Shown: positions 1 through 8,504, numbered from the stretch's first letter. The stretch: 64,000 bases of DNA from DASUGC01 sp035606665 (GCA_035606665.1 DATNEY010000013.1:86095-150094), one strand, 5' to 3'. The notes: generated by a model not told the origin, from the letters alone. A program made the numbers and translations.

Positions 1-753
1 TGGACGCTCCTGGGTCCGGTCGACGCCAGCGGACGCGTCCCGGCAATCGTCGATCAGACTTCACTGCAGTATGTGCTGCACGCGGGTGTCGGCGACGTCG
101 TCACGATCGATGCCGACTCATCACGTCCGATCGAACTCATCATCGTCGCGTCGCTCGATGATTCGGTACTGCAGGGAGAGATCCTCGTCGGCGACCAGGC
201 ATTCCGTCAGGTGTTTCCGGACGTCGCCGGCTACCGTGCGTTTCTGATCGCCGCCGAGGGCGACGCCCCCACGATCGACTCCGTCGCTGCCGGCCTCGAA
301 GAGTCGCTGCAGGAGTTTGGATTTGACGCTCAGTCGGCGCCGGCAAGACTCGAGTCTTTCCATCGTGTTGAGAACACATATCTGTCGACGTTCCAGGCGC
401 TTGGCGGGCTTGGTCTCGTGCTCGGCTGTCTGGGGCTCATCGCGGTTGTCGGGCGCAACGTTTTCGAGCGCCGGCGCGAACTCGCGTTGCTTGGCGCCGC
501 TGGTTACACCGGCCGCGATCTACAACATGTAGTCGCGATCGAGCACATCGCAATCGTGGCAGCGGGTCTTGCGATCGGTCTTGCGGCCGCTGCGCTTGCA
601 ATTGCACCGATCGTAATTGCACGAAACGGCGCTGCGCCGTGGCGCGCGGCGATCTGGATTGTGCCCGTGGCTGTCGCCGGTTGTGGCGCAGCGTGGGCCG
701 CGACACGAAGCCTTCGGCAGCTGCCACTTCTGTCATCGCTTCGCAGCGAATGA
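1..753 (+). CDS. ABC transporter permease, FtsX/MacB type, C-terminal part (5' truncated by window edge)
   Basis: The reading frame is open from the first base, so the gene begins outside the window; about 250 residues are visible. The first ~110 residues look like the end of a periplasmic MacB-type domain. An FtsX-like membrane domain follows, with hydrophobic segments near the phrases GGLGLVLGCLGLIAVV, IAIVAAGLAIGLAAAALAIAP and IWIVPVAVAGCGAAWA, and the FtsX-typical cytoplasmic turn (ERRRELALLGAAGYT). Such permeases work with a LolD/MacB-type ATPase in mechanotransmission or export rather than in classical uptake. Partner genes would lie upstream and are not visible. Substrate unknown. Confidence 0.8.
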   Translation, partial: WTLLGPVDASGRVPAIVDQTSLQYVLHAGVGDVVTIDADSSRPIELIIVASLDDSVLQGEILVGDQAFRQVFPDVAGYRAFLIAAEGDAPTIDSVAAGLEESLQEFGFDAQSAPARLESFHRVENTYLSTFQALGGLGLVLGCLGLIAVVGRNVFERRRELALLGAAGYTGRDLQHVVAIEHIAIVAAGLAIGLAAAALAIAPIVIARNGAAPWRAAIWIVPVAVAGCGAAWAATRSLRQLPLLSSLRSE

Positions 754-913
754 TGCCTTTGGGTCTTTTTGCCCGGCCACCCCGAACATAAATTCCGGCA
801 AATAGCTGATTAGTTGCCGCAGTTCTGTAAGTCAATACTGAAAGCCCGCGCTGTCACGCTGTATGTCCCAGCAAATGCAAGGGTTGCGGTGCGCGGCGCG
901 CGCACTCGATTCC

Positions 914-929
914 TGGCACGCTCCTGGCT
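914..929 (+). promoter_or_regulatory. Sigma-54 (RpoN) -24/-12 promoter candidate for the PEP-CTERM gene
   Basis: The sequence TGGCACGCTCCTGGCT matches the RpoN consensus TGGCACG-N4-TTGCW at all but one constrained position, with correct spacing between the GG (-24) and GC (-12) elements. It lies 54 nt before the likely start codon of the PEP-CTERM gene, so transcription would begin near 940. RpoN control of PEP-CTERM genes by the PrsK/PrsR system is known in other bacteria; neither regulator is in this window. Confidence 0.65.
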
Positions 930-983
930 ATTTAGACCCTCGTTCGGACCTATGGCGGTCCACCAATGCGAGGAGACGCGAGC

Positions 984-1622
984 GTGAGAAAACTTTCAGG
1001 AATCATTTTTGTTGCTGCGACGATGGCTCTAGCCACGGCCGGGTCGGCTCAGGCGTCATCGCTCAGCATTACTTGCCCCACGACAGGATCTCCCGACCGC
1101 CAGGCGACTGTCACCAACGCGATTGCGTGCGTGACGATGGGTCCGGTCACGGGTACGCCGCAAGCCGGTGACATTGCGGCGGCGTTCGGCGGCACTTGGT
1201 TCGCAGCCGGTACGTTCAACGCCGGCGAAGGCACCAACGGCTGGCTGACGCTCGACGTGACGAGCGGATCATTTGGCTCGCTCCCCGTGTCGGGAACGTG
1301 GGGAATCAGCCCGACGCTCTGGCAGCTTCATCCGCGCGCTGCTCTGTCGTTCCATCTCGGCAACGGCGGCGGCAACCCGGACTGGTTCATGTTCGAAATC
1401 GCTCCGGGCGCGACGTCCGGCACGTTCGACCTCGTGAAGCTCTCGGGCACCGGCGGTGGCTTCTCGAACATCGTCCTCTGGGCGGACCCCCCGGGCAGCG
1501 GCGTGTGCACGGAACTGGACTGCTCGCCCGCGCCAGTTCCTGAGCCGGCATCGCTCCTCCTTCTCGGCACGGGCCTCGCGGGCCTGGCGATCAGACTTCG
1601 CAAGAAATACGCGCGCAGCTAG
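984..1622 (+). CDS. PEP-CTERM sorting domain protein
   Basis: A 212-residue exported protein. The start is put at GTG 984 because a GAGGAG ribosome site sits just before it; an in-frame ATG at 966 would put that site inside the gene. The N-terminus has a signal peptide (KLSGIIFVAATMALATAG, cleavage near AQA-SS). The C-terminus has the full sorting signal: PVPEPASLLLLGTGLAGLAIRLRKK, i.e. PEP motif, hydrophobic helix and basic tail, the substrate form for an exosortase. The middle is Gly/Thr/Ser-rich with no recognised domain; such proteins are usually exopolysaccharide-associated surface proteins. No exosortase gene is nearby. A strong terminator follows. Confidence 0.9.
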   Translation: MRKLSGIIFVAATMALATAGSAQASSLSITCPTTGSPDRQATVTNAIACVTMGPVTGTPQAGDIAAAFGGTWFAAGTFNAGEGTNGWLTLDVTSGSFGSLPVSGTWGISPTLWQLHPRAALSFHLGNGGGNPDWFMFEIAPGATSGTFDLVKLSGTGGGFSNIVLWADPPGSGVCTELDCSPAPVPEPASLLLLGTGLAGLAIRLRKKYARS

Positions 1623-1647
1623 TCCGACTCACCGACTCCTCCTCCAA

Positions 1648-1687
1648 CCGCCGGCTGTCCGAAAGGGCAGCCGGCGGGTTTCTTTTG
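1648..1687 (+). terminator. Rho-independent terminator after the PEP-CTERM gene
   Basis: A perfect 10-bp stem (CCGCCGGCTG at 1648-1657 with CAGCCGGCGG at 1668-1677) around a 10-nt loop, followed by G and the T-rich run TTTCTTTT. Confidence 0.9.
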
Positions 1688-1703
1688 TCTGGCACTGCCA
1701 CGC

Positions 1704-1719
1704 CGGGCCTGAAGGCCCG
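1704..1719. repeat. CTGAAG-centred short palindrome, copy 1
   Basis: CGGGCCT-GA-AGGCCCG, a perfect 7-bp inverted repeat with a 2-nt centre, between the PEP-CTERM terminator and the GntR promoter. It shares its CTGAAG centre with palindromes at 2951, 16356 and 19941 and a near variant at 19903. Confidence 0.6.
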
Positions 1720-1753
1720 CCACATCAAAGCGAAAACGGCCCTAAAGGCGCGA

Positions 1754-1793
1754 TTGACACCTGCCGACAACTGTCCTAGTGTCATAGGACAGT
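1754..1793 (+). promoter_or_regulatory. Promoter and inverted-repeat operator of the GntR/ABC operon
   Basis: A TTGACA -35 box (1754-1759) is followed at 17-bp spacing by TAGTGT (1777-1782). Overlapping and covering the -10 is a perfect 9-bp inverted repeat, ACTGTCCTA (1770-1778) and TAGGACAGT (1785-1793), with a 6-nt spacer. The geometry fits a dimeric GntR repressor binding over its own promoter. Transcription would begin near 1789, leaving only about 10 nt before the start codon and no visible Shine-Dalgarno. Confidence 0.75.
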
Positions 1794-1798
1794 AAGAC

Positions 1799-2209
1799 AT
1801 GCGTTTTGAGCTCAATTTCAAATCCGGCAAGCCGGTCTACCTGCAGATCACCGACCAGGTGAAGGCGGCGGTGGCGTCCGGCGCGGTACAGCCGGGAGAC
1901 TCGCTTCCCTCGATCCGGCCGCTCGCCGAGGACCTGCGCGTCAACCGGAACACGATCGCCAAGGCCTACACCGAGCTCGAGAGCCAGGGCGTCATCGAGA
2001 CCGCTGCCGGCAAAGGCTGCTTCATCAGCGGCAACAACTCGACGCTGCGCAAGGACGTGCGGACGCGACTCCTCACCGAGGAGATCGACCAGGCCGTCGT
2101 TCAGGCGCACCATCTGCAGGTCGACAAGGCGGAGTTCCAGCGCCTCTGCGAGGAGCGGTACGAAGCATTCGAGAAGCGGCGCACCCGCGCGAATGGCGGT
2201 CACGGATAA
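1799..2209 (+). CDS. GntR-family transcriptional regulator, YtrA subfamily
   Basis: 136 residues, the short form typical of YtrA regulators: a winged helix (residues ~10-75, with GDSLPSIRPLAEDLRVNRNTIAKAYTELE covering the helix-turn-helix and EAAGKGCFI-like wing) and a small C-terminal dimerisation helix pair with no ligand-binding domain. YtrA-type repressors usually control an adjacent ABC transporter, and here the ATPase starts directly at the stop codon. A perfect inverted repeat sits over the promoter just upstream, so autoregulation is likely. The inducer is unknown; in other bacteria such operons often respond to cell-envelope stress. Confidence 0.9.
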   Translation: MRFELNFKSGKPVYLQITDQVKAAVASGAVQPGDSLPSIRPLAEDLRVNRNTIAKAYTELESQGVIETAAGKGCFISGNNSTLRKDVRTRLLTEEIDQAVVQAHHLQVDKAEFQRLCEERYEAFEKRRTRANGGHG

Positions 2210-3160
2210 ATGGACAACCCCATGTCACAACAGACGCCCGCGATCGAGATCGACAACCTCGTCCGCCGTTACGGCCGTACGGACGCCGTGAACGGACTGA
2301 GTCTGCGCGTCCAGCCGGGGCGCTGTTACGGCTTCTTCGGCAGGAACGGCGCGGGCAAGACGACGACGATCAAGTGCCTGCTGAATCTGCTGCGGCCAAC
2401 GGACGGCTCGGTCAGGGTCTTCGGTCTCGATCCGACCGAGAACGAAGTCGCCGTGAAATCGCGGCTGGCCTACGTGCCCGACCATGTCGGCTTCTATCCC
2501 TGGATGACCGTGCGAGACACGATCAGTTATGCCGCGTCGTTCCGGCACCATTGGAACCACGAGACCGAACGCGCGCTTCTCGATCGATTCCGTCTGACGC
2601 CGTCGCAGAAGACCAGTCACCTGTCGAAGGGCCAGCGCACGCAACTCGCGCTCATTACGGCGATCTGTCCCGACCCGGATCTGCTCGTGCTCGACGAGCC
2701 CACATCGGGCCTCGATCCCATCGTCCGCCGTGAGTTCATCCAGACCGTGATTGGTGCGTATCAGGAAGGCGGGCCAGGCAAGCGCACGGTCTTTGTCTCG
2801 ACGCATCTCATCTCGGAGTTCGAAGGCCTCATCGACGAGTTCACGATCATCGACCAGGGCCGGGAGGTCCTGACGATGACGGCCGATGACGCGCGCGAGC
2901 GGTATCGGAAGATCTACGTGCGCTTTTCGACCGCGCCCCGGATCAGCGCTGCCGGGTCTGAAGACCCGGCCTCCCTCGATCTCACCGGCGCGAAAGTGAT
3001 CCGCCAGCGCGACCGTGAGCTCGAGGTCCTCGTCAATGGCAACGCAAGTGACGTCATCGGGCGGCTCGACGCGCACTCGCCCGAAGCCGTCGAGACCGAA
3101 GCGCTGTCACTCGAGGAGATTTTCGTGACCACGCTGCAATCGACGGCGGTGCCTGCATGA
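2210..3160 (+). CDS. ABC transporter ATP-binding protein
   Basis: 316 residues. Walker A GRNGAGKT (44-51), signature LSKGQ (138-142), Walker B LLVLDEP (158-164), D-loop SGLD and switch His (STH, ~199) are all present; the usual Q-loop glutamine appears to be Asp in YVPDHVG. It resembles the BcrA/YtrB type that energises ABC-2 permeases. The ATG at 2210 abuts the GntR stop; ATG 2222 is a second possible start. The C-terminal ~100 residues are family-variable and contain an in-frame palindromic repeat (2951-2970) encoding GSEDPA, which looks like an insertion. The 3' end overlaps the permease by 4 nt (ATGA). Confidence 0.93.
   Translation: MDNPMSQQTPAIEIDNLVRRYGRTDAVNGLSLRVQPGRCYGFFGRNGAGKTTTIKCLLNLLRPTDGSVRVFGLDPTENEVAVKSRLAYVPDHVGFYPWMTVRDTISYAASFRHHWNHETERALLDRFRLTPSQKTSHLSKGQRTQLALITAICPDPDLLVLDEPTSGLDPIVRREFIQTVIGAYQEGGPGKRTVFVSTHLISEFEGLIDEFTIIDQGREVLTMTADDARERYRKIYVRFSTAPRISAAGSEDPASLDLTGAKVIRQRDRELEVLVNGNASDVIGRLDAHSPEAVETEALSLEEIFVTTLQSTAVPA
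2951..2970. repeat. CTGAAG-centred palindrome inside the ATPase gene, copy 2
   Basis: GCCGGGTCT-GA-AGACCCGGC, perfect 9-bp arms with a 2-nt centre, read through in frame near the C-terminus of the ABC ATPase. The same core occurs intergenically at 1704, 16356 and 19941, so this copy appears to have inserted into coding sequence without breaking the frame. Confidence 0.65.
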
Positions 3161-4665
3161 TGACGGCGATTCGCGTCCAGGCGTGGAAGGAGTTCCGCGC
3201 GCTCACGCCGTGGTGGGCGGGGATGATGCTTACCGTGCTGACGGCGACGGTTCTTGGCATGACGCCTCGGGGGCATGGTCCTTTCCCGATGGCCGCAATG
3301 CTGGCACACGTGGTTGGTTGTGCCGCGCTGGGCGCGCTTGCTATCGGCCAGGAATACTCGAACCGAACGCTCGGCCAGCTTCTCGCGCAACCGATCGATC
3401 GCCGCGTCCTCCTAGGACTCAAGACCGCCGTCACGGCGATCCTCGTCGGATTGCTGTTTCTCACGTCGCATGCGGCGATCACCGTTTCTCAGATTTTTCC
3501 GTTTTATCGAGCCCAGGGCGGCATGGAGATCTACGTCTACGGACCCGCCATCGCCGGCCTGTCTCTCGCGCCTTTGCTGACGATGCTCTGCCGGGGCGCG
3601 CTTGCGGGCGCGGTGTTTTCGATCGCCCTCCCGGCGCTGGGCGCCATGCTGGCATCCATGTACGGCGTCGACTTCGCCACCGCCTGGCGGGTATTCGTGG
3701 GTGTTGCCGTCGCGGCGTTCGCGGCGACCTGGATCGTTTTCAGCCGGCTGTCTGTTGTTGACGGGCAGGCGGCCGTCGAGGGACCGTCGAGGCTGTTCAA
3801 CCGCCCAATGCCAGACGTCCGGGACGCTGCCACGCCCTCGACAACCGGCGGCTGGCTCCGGTCGCTCGTCGGCAAAGAGCTTCGGCTGCAGCTGATGACG
3901 TTCGTGGTGTCGGGCCTCTACCTGCTCTCCTGGGCAGTTTTCAGCATTGCGAGAACCGTCGATCCCCAGAGCGTATACACCGCCTCCTTCGTCATGACCG
4001 GGTTTCACGGCGTCGTGATTGCCACGCTCGCCGGCGCGCTGCCGGCCGCCGAGGAGCGCCACCTCGGCGCCGCCGAATGGCAGGTGTTGCTCCCCGTGTC
4101 TTCCTCACGGCAGTGGATGGTCAAGAGCGCCATGGCCGTGAGTGTCGCGCTGACGCTGGCGATCGGAGTGCCCTTCCTGCTGCACACGATCGCCCCGGCG
4201 CCGGATGATCTTTCCTTCGACTGGCTGCAGGTGCTCGGTGTGCTCACCCTCACTACCGGGGGTCTTTACATCTCATCCATGAGCACAACAGGGTTACGAG
4301 CGGCACTCTCGAGCCTGCCACTCTTTGCGGCCTCGCTGCTGTTCGGAGCAATCGTGCTGGAGTCTATCTCTCACCTCGCGCGGCAACTGGCGCTGCCGGC
4401 GGTGGCGACGCTGGCGTCCTGGTCCGGCATCAGCTCCATGAGCGCGATGCATCTCGCCCGCACCGGCTTCGTACTGCTGGCAGTCGGTCTCTGGGCCGTC
4501 TTGATTCGGTTGGGACTGGCGAACTATCGCTCGGCGGATCGCAGCCCCAGCCCAATCGTTCGTCAACTCTCGTGGCTGGCCGTCTACGGTCTCGCCGGCG
4601 CCATGGTTGCCGGGACGCTGAATGCCCTCGTCGCTGCTGTGCATTCGGCTCCGTTCGCACGATAG
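3157..4665 (+). CDS. ABC-2 type transporter permease
   Basis: 502 residues, translationally coupled to the ATPase through an ATGA overlap. About ten to twelve hydrophobic segments can be seen in two halves: an N-terminal set (from WWAGMMLTVLTATVLGM to FAATWIVFSRL) and a C-terminal set (from FVVSGLYLLSWAVFSIA to the last helix ending LNALVAAVHSAP), separated by a soluble stretch around residues 200-240. The N-terminal 'WKEFRAL' and the QEYSNRTLGQLLAQPIDR loop are typical of ABC-2 permeases. Substrate cannot be read; with a YtrA regulator, envelope-stress export is a reasonable guess. Confidence 0.85.
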   Translation: MMTAIRVQAWKEFRALTPWWAGMMLTVLTATVLGMTPRGHGPFPMAAMLAHVVGCAALGALAIGQEYSNRTLGQLLAQPIDRRVLLGLKTAVTAILVGLLFLTSHAAITVSQIFPFYRAQGGMEIYVYGPAIAGLSLAPLLTMLCRGALAGAVFSIALPALGAMLASMYGVDFATAWRVFVGVAVAAFAATWIVFSRLSVVDGQAAVEGPSRLFNRPMPDVRDAATPSTTGGWLRSLVGKELRLQLMTFVVSGLYLLSWAVFSIARTVDPQSVYTASFVMTGFHGVVIATLAGALPAAEERHLGAAEWQVLLPVSSSRQWMVKSAMAVSVALTLAIGVPFLLHTIAPAPDDLSFDWLQVLGVLTLTTGGLYISSMSTTGLRAALSSLPLFAASLLFGAIVLESISHLARQLALPAVATLASWSGISSMSAMHLARTGFVLLAVGLWAVLIRLGLANYRSADRSPSPIVRQLSWLAVYGLAGAMVAGTLNALVAAVHSAPFAR

Positions 4666-4670
4666 GACCG

Positions 4671-7166
4671 ATGAATAGCCTGACCCACGCCGTCCGCCGG
4701 CTGCGCCACTCACCCGGGTTCGCGATCTTCGCGGTCGTCACCCTCGCGCTTTCCATCGGCGTCACGACGGCGATGTACTCGCTCGTCCGCACCGGTCTCC
4801 GGCCGGACGTCGAAGCGCCGTCCGCCGCGCGGCTCGTTCTCATCACGGACGACAGCCTGGCGCGAACTCCGAGGCCGGCGCGGCTGAGCTGGCTGGACTA
4901 CCAGAGTGTTGCCGCGCTCTCGCATTTCGACGGTGTCGTCGCGTGGAGCAGCACGATTGCTTCGGTGTCGGTGAATGGCCGGGCGGATTTCGGTGTCGCC
5001 GAAGCCGTCTCTGAGAACTACTTCGACGTGATCGGACTCAAAGTGATGCGGGGCCGGGCTCTCGATGCTTCGGACGACGAGCCTGGGGCGCCGGCGGTTG
5101 CGGTCATATCGGCAGCGGCGTGGCGCACACGCCTGCAAAGCGATCCGGCCGTCATTGGGCGGTCGATCAAAGTGAACGGCCACGAATTGCAGATCGTCGG
5201 CGTGCTTCCCGGCGATTTCCACGGACTCGAGCCGCCCCGCGGGTTCGCACGGCCGGAAATCTGGCTGCCCCTCTCGTCCTCGAGCATGGTGTCGCAACGC
5301 TACGCGCGCCAGGACCGGGCACGGCGGGATCACGCATGGTTGTCGACTGCCGGCCGTCTCGCGCAGGCCTCCACCGTGGAAGTTGCAGGCCGGCAACTTC
5401 AGCAACTCTCCGCAGGCCTTGACGCCAGCGAACCGCTTCCTGCACTGCGGTTCGCGGGGGGCGCCACGACGCCGCAGTCTCGGCACTGGCAGGCGCGAGC
5501 CGTCAACCAGCCGATCGATTTCACCGAAGAGAAGTCCATCTTTCGGATAGTCCTGCTGTTGCCGACACTCGTCCTTCTGGTTGCGTGCAGCAACCTCGCA
5601 AACTTCGCCCTGTCGCGGGGCTTCGCGCGACGGAACGAACTGGCCGTGCGTCAGGCACTCGGCGCCTCGCGCTGGCAGCTCGTTCGCGGCTTCGTGGTTG
5701 AGTACGGCCTGCTCTCGGTCGCCGGCGCCGGCGGTGGACTCGTTGTGGCCGATCGCCTCCTGGCGCTCATCACAGGGACGGTTCAGCGGACCGCGGGCTC
5801 GATGCCGCAGTTCCGCATCGACGCACGCATCGATACAGCCGTGCTTGCGGCCGTCGGGGGGCTCGCGTTGTTGTCGATCGTCGTCGCCGGTCTGTTGCCG
5901 GCGATGCGGCTTACGAGAGGCCTCCGGTCGGCCATCGACACCGATCACCCGTCCTCGTCATTGCCCCGCTGGCGCGGGCGCGGCAACCTGATCGCGCTGC
6001 AGGTCAGCGTCTCGGTGGCGCTGCTGCTCGTCTCGGCTCTGTGCGTGCGTCAGCTGCCGAAGCTGAAGGTCGCCGCTGCGTCCGGCATGGCGCTGGATCG
6101 AGTCGCGGTAGTGACCGTGCCGCAGTTCGGCCAGCTCATGCGGGATGAGGACCATCGCCGTATCGCCGGGGAAGTCGTCCATCGGATGAGCGCCGTTCCA
6201 GGCGTGGAGTCCGCCAGCTACGCCAGAACCAGGCAGTACACGGAGATTGCCGGGATTGGCGTCGACGGCGCGACACTCGAGGGGAAAGTCACGCAACTCT
6301 CGACCCGCGTCGTTCCCGTCGCACCCGGGTACTTTCAGACCGTCGGCATCAGCATCAACGCCGGGCGGCCGATCGGCGCAGGCGACGTTTCTGGCTCGGA
6401 GCCCGTCGTGGTGCTCAATGCGTCACTCGCCCGAATCCTATTTGGCTCCGCTGATGCCGTAGGCAGACGCATCGTCCTTGGCAACGACGCCGGCGCAGCC
6501 TTCCGGAAGGAGCCGCCTGTGATCACCGTTACGGTCGTCGGCGTTGCTTCGGACACGTACGAGCGCGACGGCTCGGCACAGGAAGCGGCCTACGTCCCGA
6601 TTACCCAGCGACCGAGCGACGTGACGGAGTTGCTTGCCCGCGCGCGGAATGAGGTCGAACCCGGGGATTTGGCGTTCCAGATGCGCGAGGTCTTGCGCCG
6701 CATCGATCCGGACATCGCGGTGAGTTTCGTGGGGCGCGCGGATGCCGCCGACTTCGGACCACGAGTGATGCTGAAGGTGTTCGTCCTCTGGTTCGGCAGC
6801 CTTGCGGTGCTGGCGCTTGGTTTCGCCATGTCCGGCCTCTACGGAGTGCTGTCGCATGTTGTCGGCCTCCGCACGCGGGAGCTGGGTTTGCGGGCGGCGC
6901 TCGGCGCGGATCAGCCGCGGCTTATCAGGCTCGTGCTCAAGGACGGCGCGCGGCCGGTCCTCGAGGGCATCGTCATCGGCTTCGGCATCGCCGTCGGCGC
7001 ACGCCTGGGGATGCAGCCGTGGTTTGAGGATCCAGTGACGGCGGTGGACCCGTTGGCGCTGATTATTGCCCTGGCTCCCCTCGTCGGAGCCGCACTTCTC
7101 GCCTGCTATTTGCCCGCGCGCCGGGCGGCCCGCGTGGATCCCAACGTCGCGTTGAAGCATCTCTGA
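4671..7166 (+). CDS. MacB/FtsX-type permease of the acidobacterial orphan-permease kind
   Basis: 831 residues from ATG 4671, five bases after the preceding stop; a longer frame exists but overlaps the previous gene by about 100 nt. Architecture: N-terminal helix (FAIFAVVTLALSIGVTTAMYSL), periplasmic MacB-like domain (to ~280), FtsX membrane unit with the loop SRGFARRNELAVRQALGASRWQLVR, a central helix (LIALQVSVSVALLLVS), a second periplasmic domain, and a second FtsX unit with LGLRAALGADQPRLIRLVL. This duplicated arrangement without its own ATPase defines the ADOP group. It closes the GntR-ABC operon and may use that ATPase. Confidence 0.85.
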   Translation: MNSLTHAVRRLRHSPGFAIFAVVTLALSIGVTTAMYSLVRTGLRPDVEAPSAARLVLITDDSLARTPRPARLSWLDYQSVAALSHFDGVVAWSSTIASVSVNGRADFGVAEAVSENYFDVIGLKVMRGRALDASDDEPGAPAVAVISAAAWRTRLQSDPAVIGRSIKVNGHELQIVGVLPGDFHGLEPPRGFARPEIWLPLSSSSMVSQRYARQDRARRDHAWLSTAGRLAQASTVEVAGRQLQQLSAGLDASEPLPALRFAGGATTPQSRHWQARAVNQPIDFTEEKSIFRIVLLLPTLVLLVACSNLANFALSRGFARRNELAVRQALGASRWQLVRGFVVEYGLLSVAGAGGGLVVADRLLALITGTVQRTAGSMPQFRIDARIDTAVLAAVGGLALLSIVVAGLLPAMRLTRGLRSAIDTDHPSSSLPRWRGRGNLIALQVSVSVALLLVSALCVRQLPKLKVAAASGMALDRVAVVTVPQFGQLMRDEDHRRIAGEVVHRMSAVPGVESASYARTRQYTEIAGIGVDGATLEGKVTQLSTRVVPVAPGYFQTVGISINAGRPIGAGDVSGSEPVVVLNASLARILFGSADAVGRRIVLGNDAGAAFRKEPPVITVTVVGVASDTYERDGSAQEAAYVPITQRPSDVTELLARARNEVEPGDLAFQMREVLRRIDPDIAVSFVGRADAADFGPRVMLKVFVLWFGSLAVLALGFAMSGLYGVLSHVVGLRTRELGLRAALGADQPRLIRLVLKDGARPVLEGIVIGFGIAVGARLGMQPWFEDPVTAVDPLALIIALAPLVGAALLACYLPARRAARVDPNVALKHL

Positions 7167-7177
7167 GCCGACTGATT

Positions 7178-7203
7178 TAGAATTGTTCCCGGGAATCAGG
7201 GAG
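7178..7203 (+). promoter_or_regulatory. -10 box and ribosome-binding site for the beta-propeller gene
   Basis: TAGAAT at 7178-7183 is a plausible -10. AGGGAG at 7198-7203 sits 8 nt before ATG 7212 and is a good Shine-Dalgarno. A 10-bp palindrome TTCCCGGGAA lies between them. This gene therefore probably has its own SD-led transcript, unlike many neighbours. Confidence 0.4.
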
Positions 7204-7211
7204 CAATCCGA

Positions 7212-8495
7212 ATGCGCAAGTTTCTGTCAGCGACGTGTGTCTTCTTCGCCGCAACCGTGGCTCTCTCCGCCAACTGGCCGAACTGGCGCGGCCCGACGCT
7301 GAACGGCGTCAGCACGGAAACCGGCCTTCCCACGCATTGGAGCACGACGCAGAACGTCGCCTGGAAGCTGGCGATGCCGGCGTTCAGCGGATCCACACCG
7401 ATCATCTGGGGCGACCGCGTCTTCCTCAACGTCGCAACCGGGCGTGACACCGGCGAGCTCGAGCTCTGGGCCATCGATCGCAACAAGAAAGACGTCGTCT
7501 GGAAGCGCGCAATCGCCGGCGGCAACAACTTCCAGCGCAAACAGAACATGTCGTCGCCGTCGCCGGTGACGGACGGCAAGCGCGTCTGGGTGATGACCGG
7601 CGTCGGTGTCCTCAAGGCGTTCGACTTCGACGGCAAGGAAATCTGGGCGCGCGATATCCAGAAGGACTACGGCTATTTCGGCCTGAACTGGGGCTACGCG
7701 TCCTCTCCCCTGCTCTACCAGAACGCGCTCTACGTCCAGGTGCTGCACGGCATGAAGACGGACGCCGCGTCGTACGTGCTGCGAATCGACGCCGACAGCG
7801 GCAAGACGATGTGGCGGCAGGAGCGCCTGACGAATGCGCCGCGCGAATCACCGGACTCGTACACGACTCCGACCGTGCTCACGCATGACGGCCGGACCGA
7901 GATCATCATTACCGGCGGCGACGTCGTCAGCGGTCACGATCCGGCGTCGGGCAAGGAGCTCTGGCGGGCGACCATCCTGAACCCCACGGGCCGCACCGAC
8001 TATCGCATCGTGGCCTCCCCGCTGATCGCCGCAGGCTTGATCATTTCGCCGTCGCGGAACGACCCGCTGGCCGCGATTCGGCCTGGCGGATCGGGCGAAG
8101 TCGCGGGCACCCACGTCGCCTGGTCCTTCTCGCGCGGCCCCGACGTGCCGACGCCCGTGAGCGACGGCACGTATCTCTACGTGGTCAACGAGACGGGTGT
8201 CGTCTATTGCCTGAATGTGAAGACCGGCGAGCTCGTGTACGGCCCGAACCGGTTGCCGAATGATTTCTACAGCGCCTCACCGACGCTCGCAGACGGCAAG
8301 ATCTACGTGACGGGCGAGACCACCGGGATCACGACGGTGTACAAGCAGGGCCCCGCGTTCGAGATCATCGCGTCCAACAAGCTGGACGAGGGCTGCAATC
8401 CGTACTGCCAGAGCTCGGTCGCCGTGTCACAGGGACAACTGTTCCTGAGGACGAGCGCGAATCTGTGGGTTATTGGGGAACGAAAAGCCAAGTAA
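7212..8495 (+). CDS. Secreted PQQ-type beta-propeller protein
   Basis: 427 residues with a signal peptide (FLSATCVFFAATVALSA-NW). It opens with WPNWRGPTLNGVSTETGLPTHWS, the usual N-terminal signature of acidobacterial and planctomycete outer-membrane/periplasmic 'WRGP' propellers. Blade motifs of the type (A/L)x(D/N)xxTGxxxW recur (DADSGKTMWR, DPASGKELWR, NVKTGELVY). No residues diagnostic of a true PQQ dehydrogenase (Cys-Cys pair, catalytic Asp context) were seen, so 'PQQ-binding-like' describes the fold only. Function unknown; BamB-like scaffolding or substrate binding is possible. One of four related proteins in the window. Confidence 0.85.
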   Translation: MRKFLSATCVFFAATVALSANWPNWRGPTLNGVSTETGLPTHWSTTQNVAWKLAMPAFSGSTPIIWGDRVFLNVATGRDTGELELWAIDRNKKDVVWKRAIAGGNNFQRKQNMSSPSPVTDGKRVWVMTGVGVLKAFDFDGKEIWARDIQKDYGYFGLNWGYASSPLLYQNALYVQVLHGMKTDAASYVLRIDADSGKTMWRQERLTNAPRESPDSYTTPTVLTHDGRTEIIITGGDVVSGHDPASGKELWRATILNPTGRTDYRIVASPLIAAGLIISPSRNDPLAAIRPGGSGEVAGTHVAWSFSRGPDVPTPVSDGTYLYVVNETGVVYCLNVKTGELVYGPNRLPNDFYSASPTLADGKIYVTGETTGITTVYKQGPAFEIIASNKLDEGCNPYCQSSVAVSQGQLFLRTSANLWVIGERKAK

Positions 8496-8504
8496 GTCGG
8501 AACA

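Noticed and set aside
4572..4670. Upstream start for the MacB-like permease
   Set aside because: It overlaps the ABC-2 permease by about 95 nt; ATG 4671 leads straight into the family's N-terminal helix.
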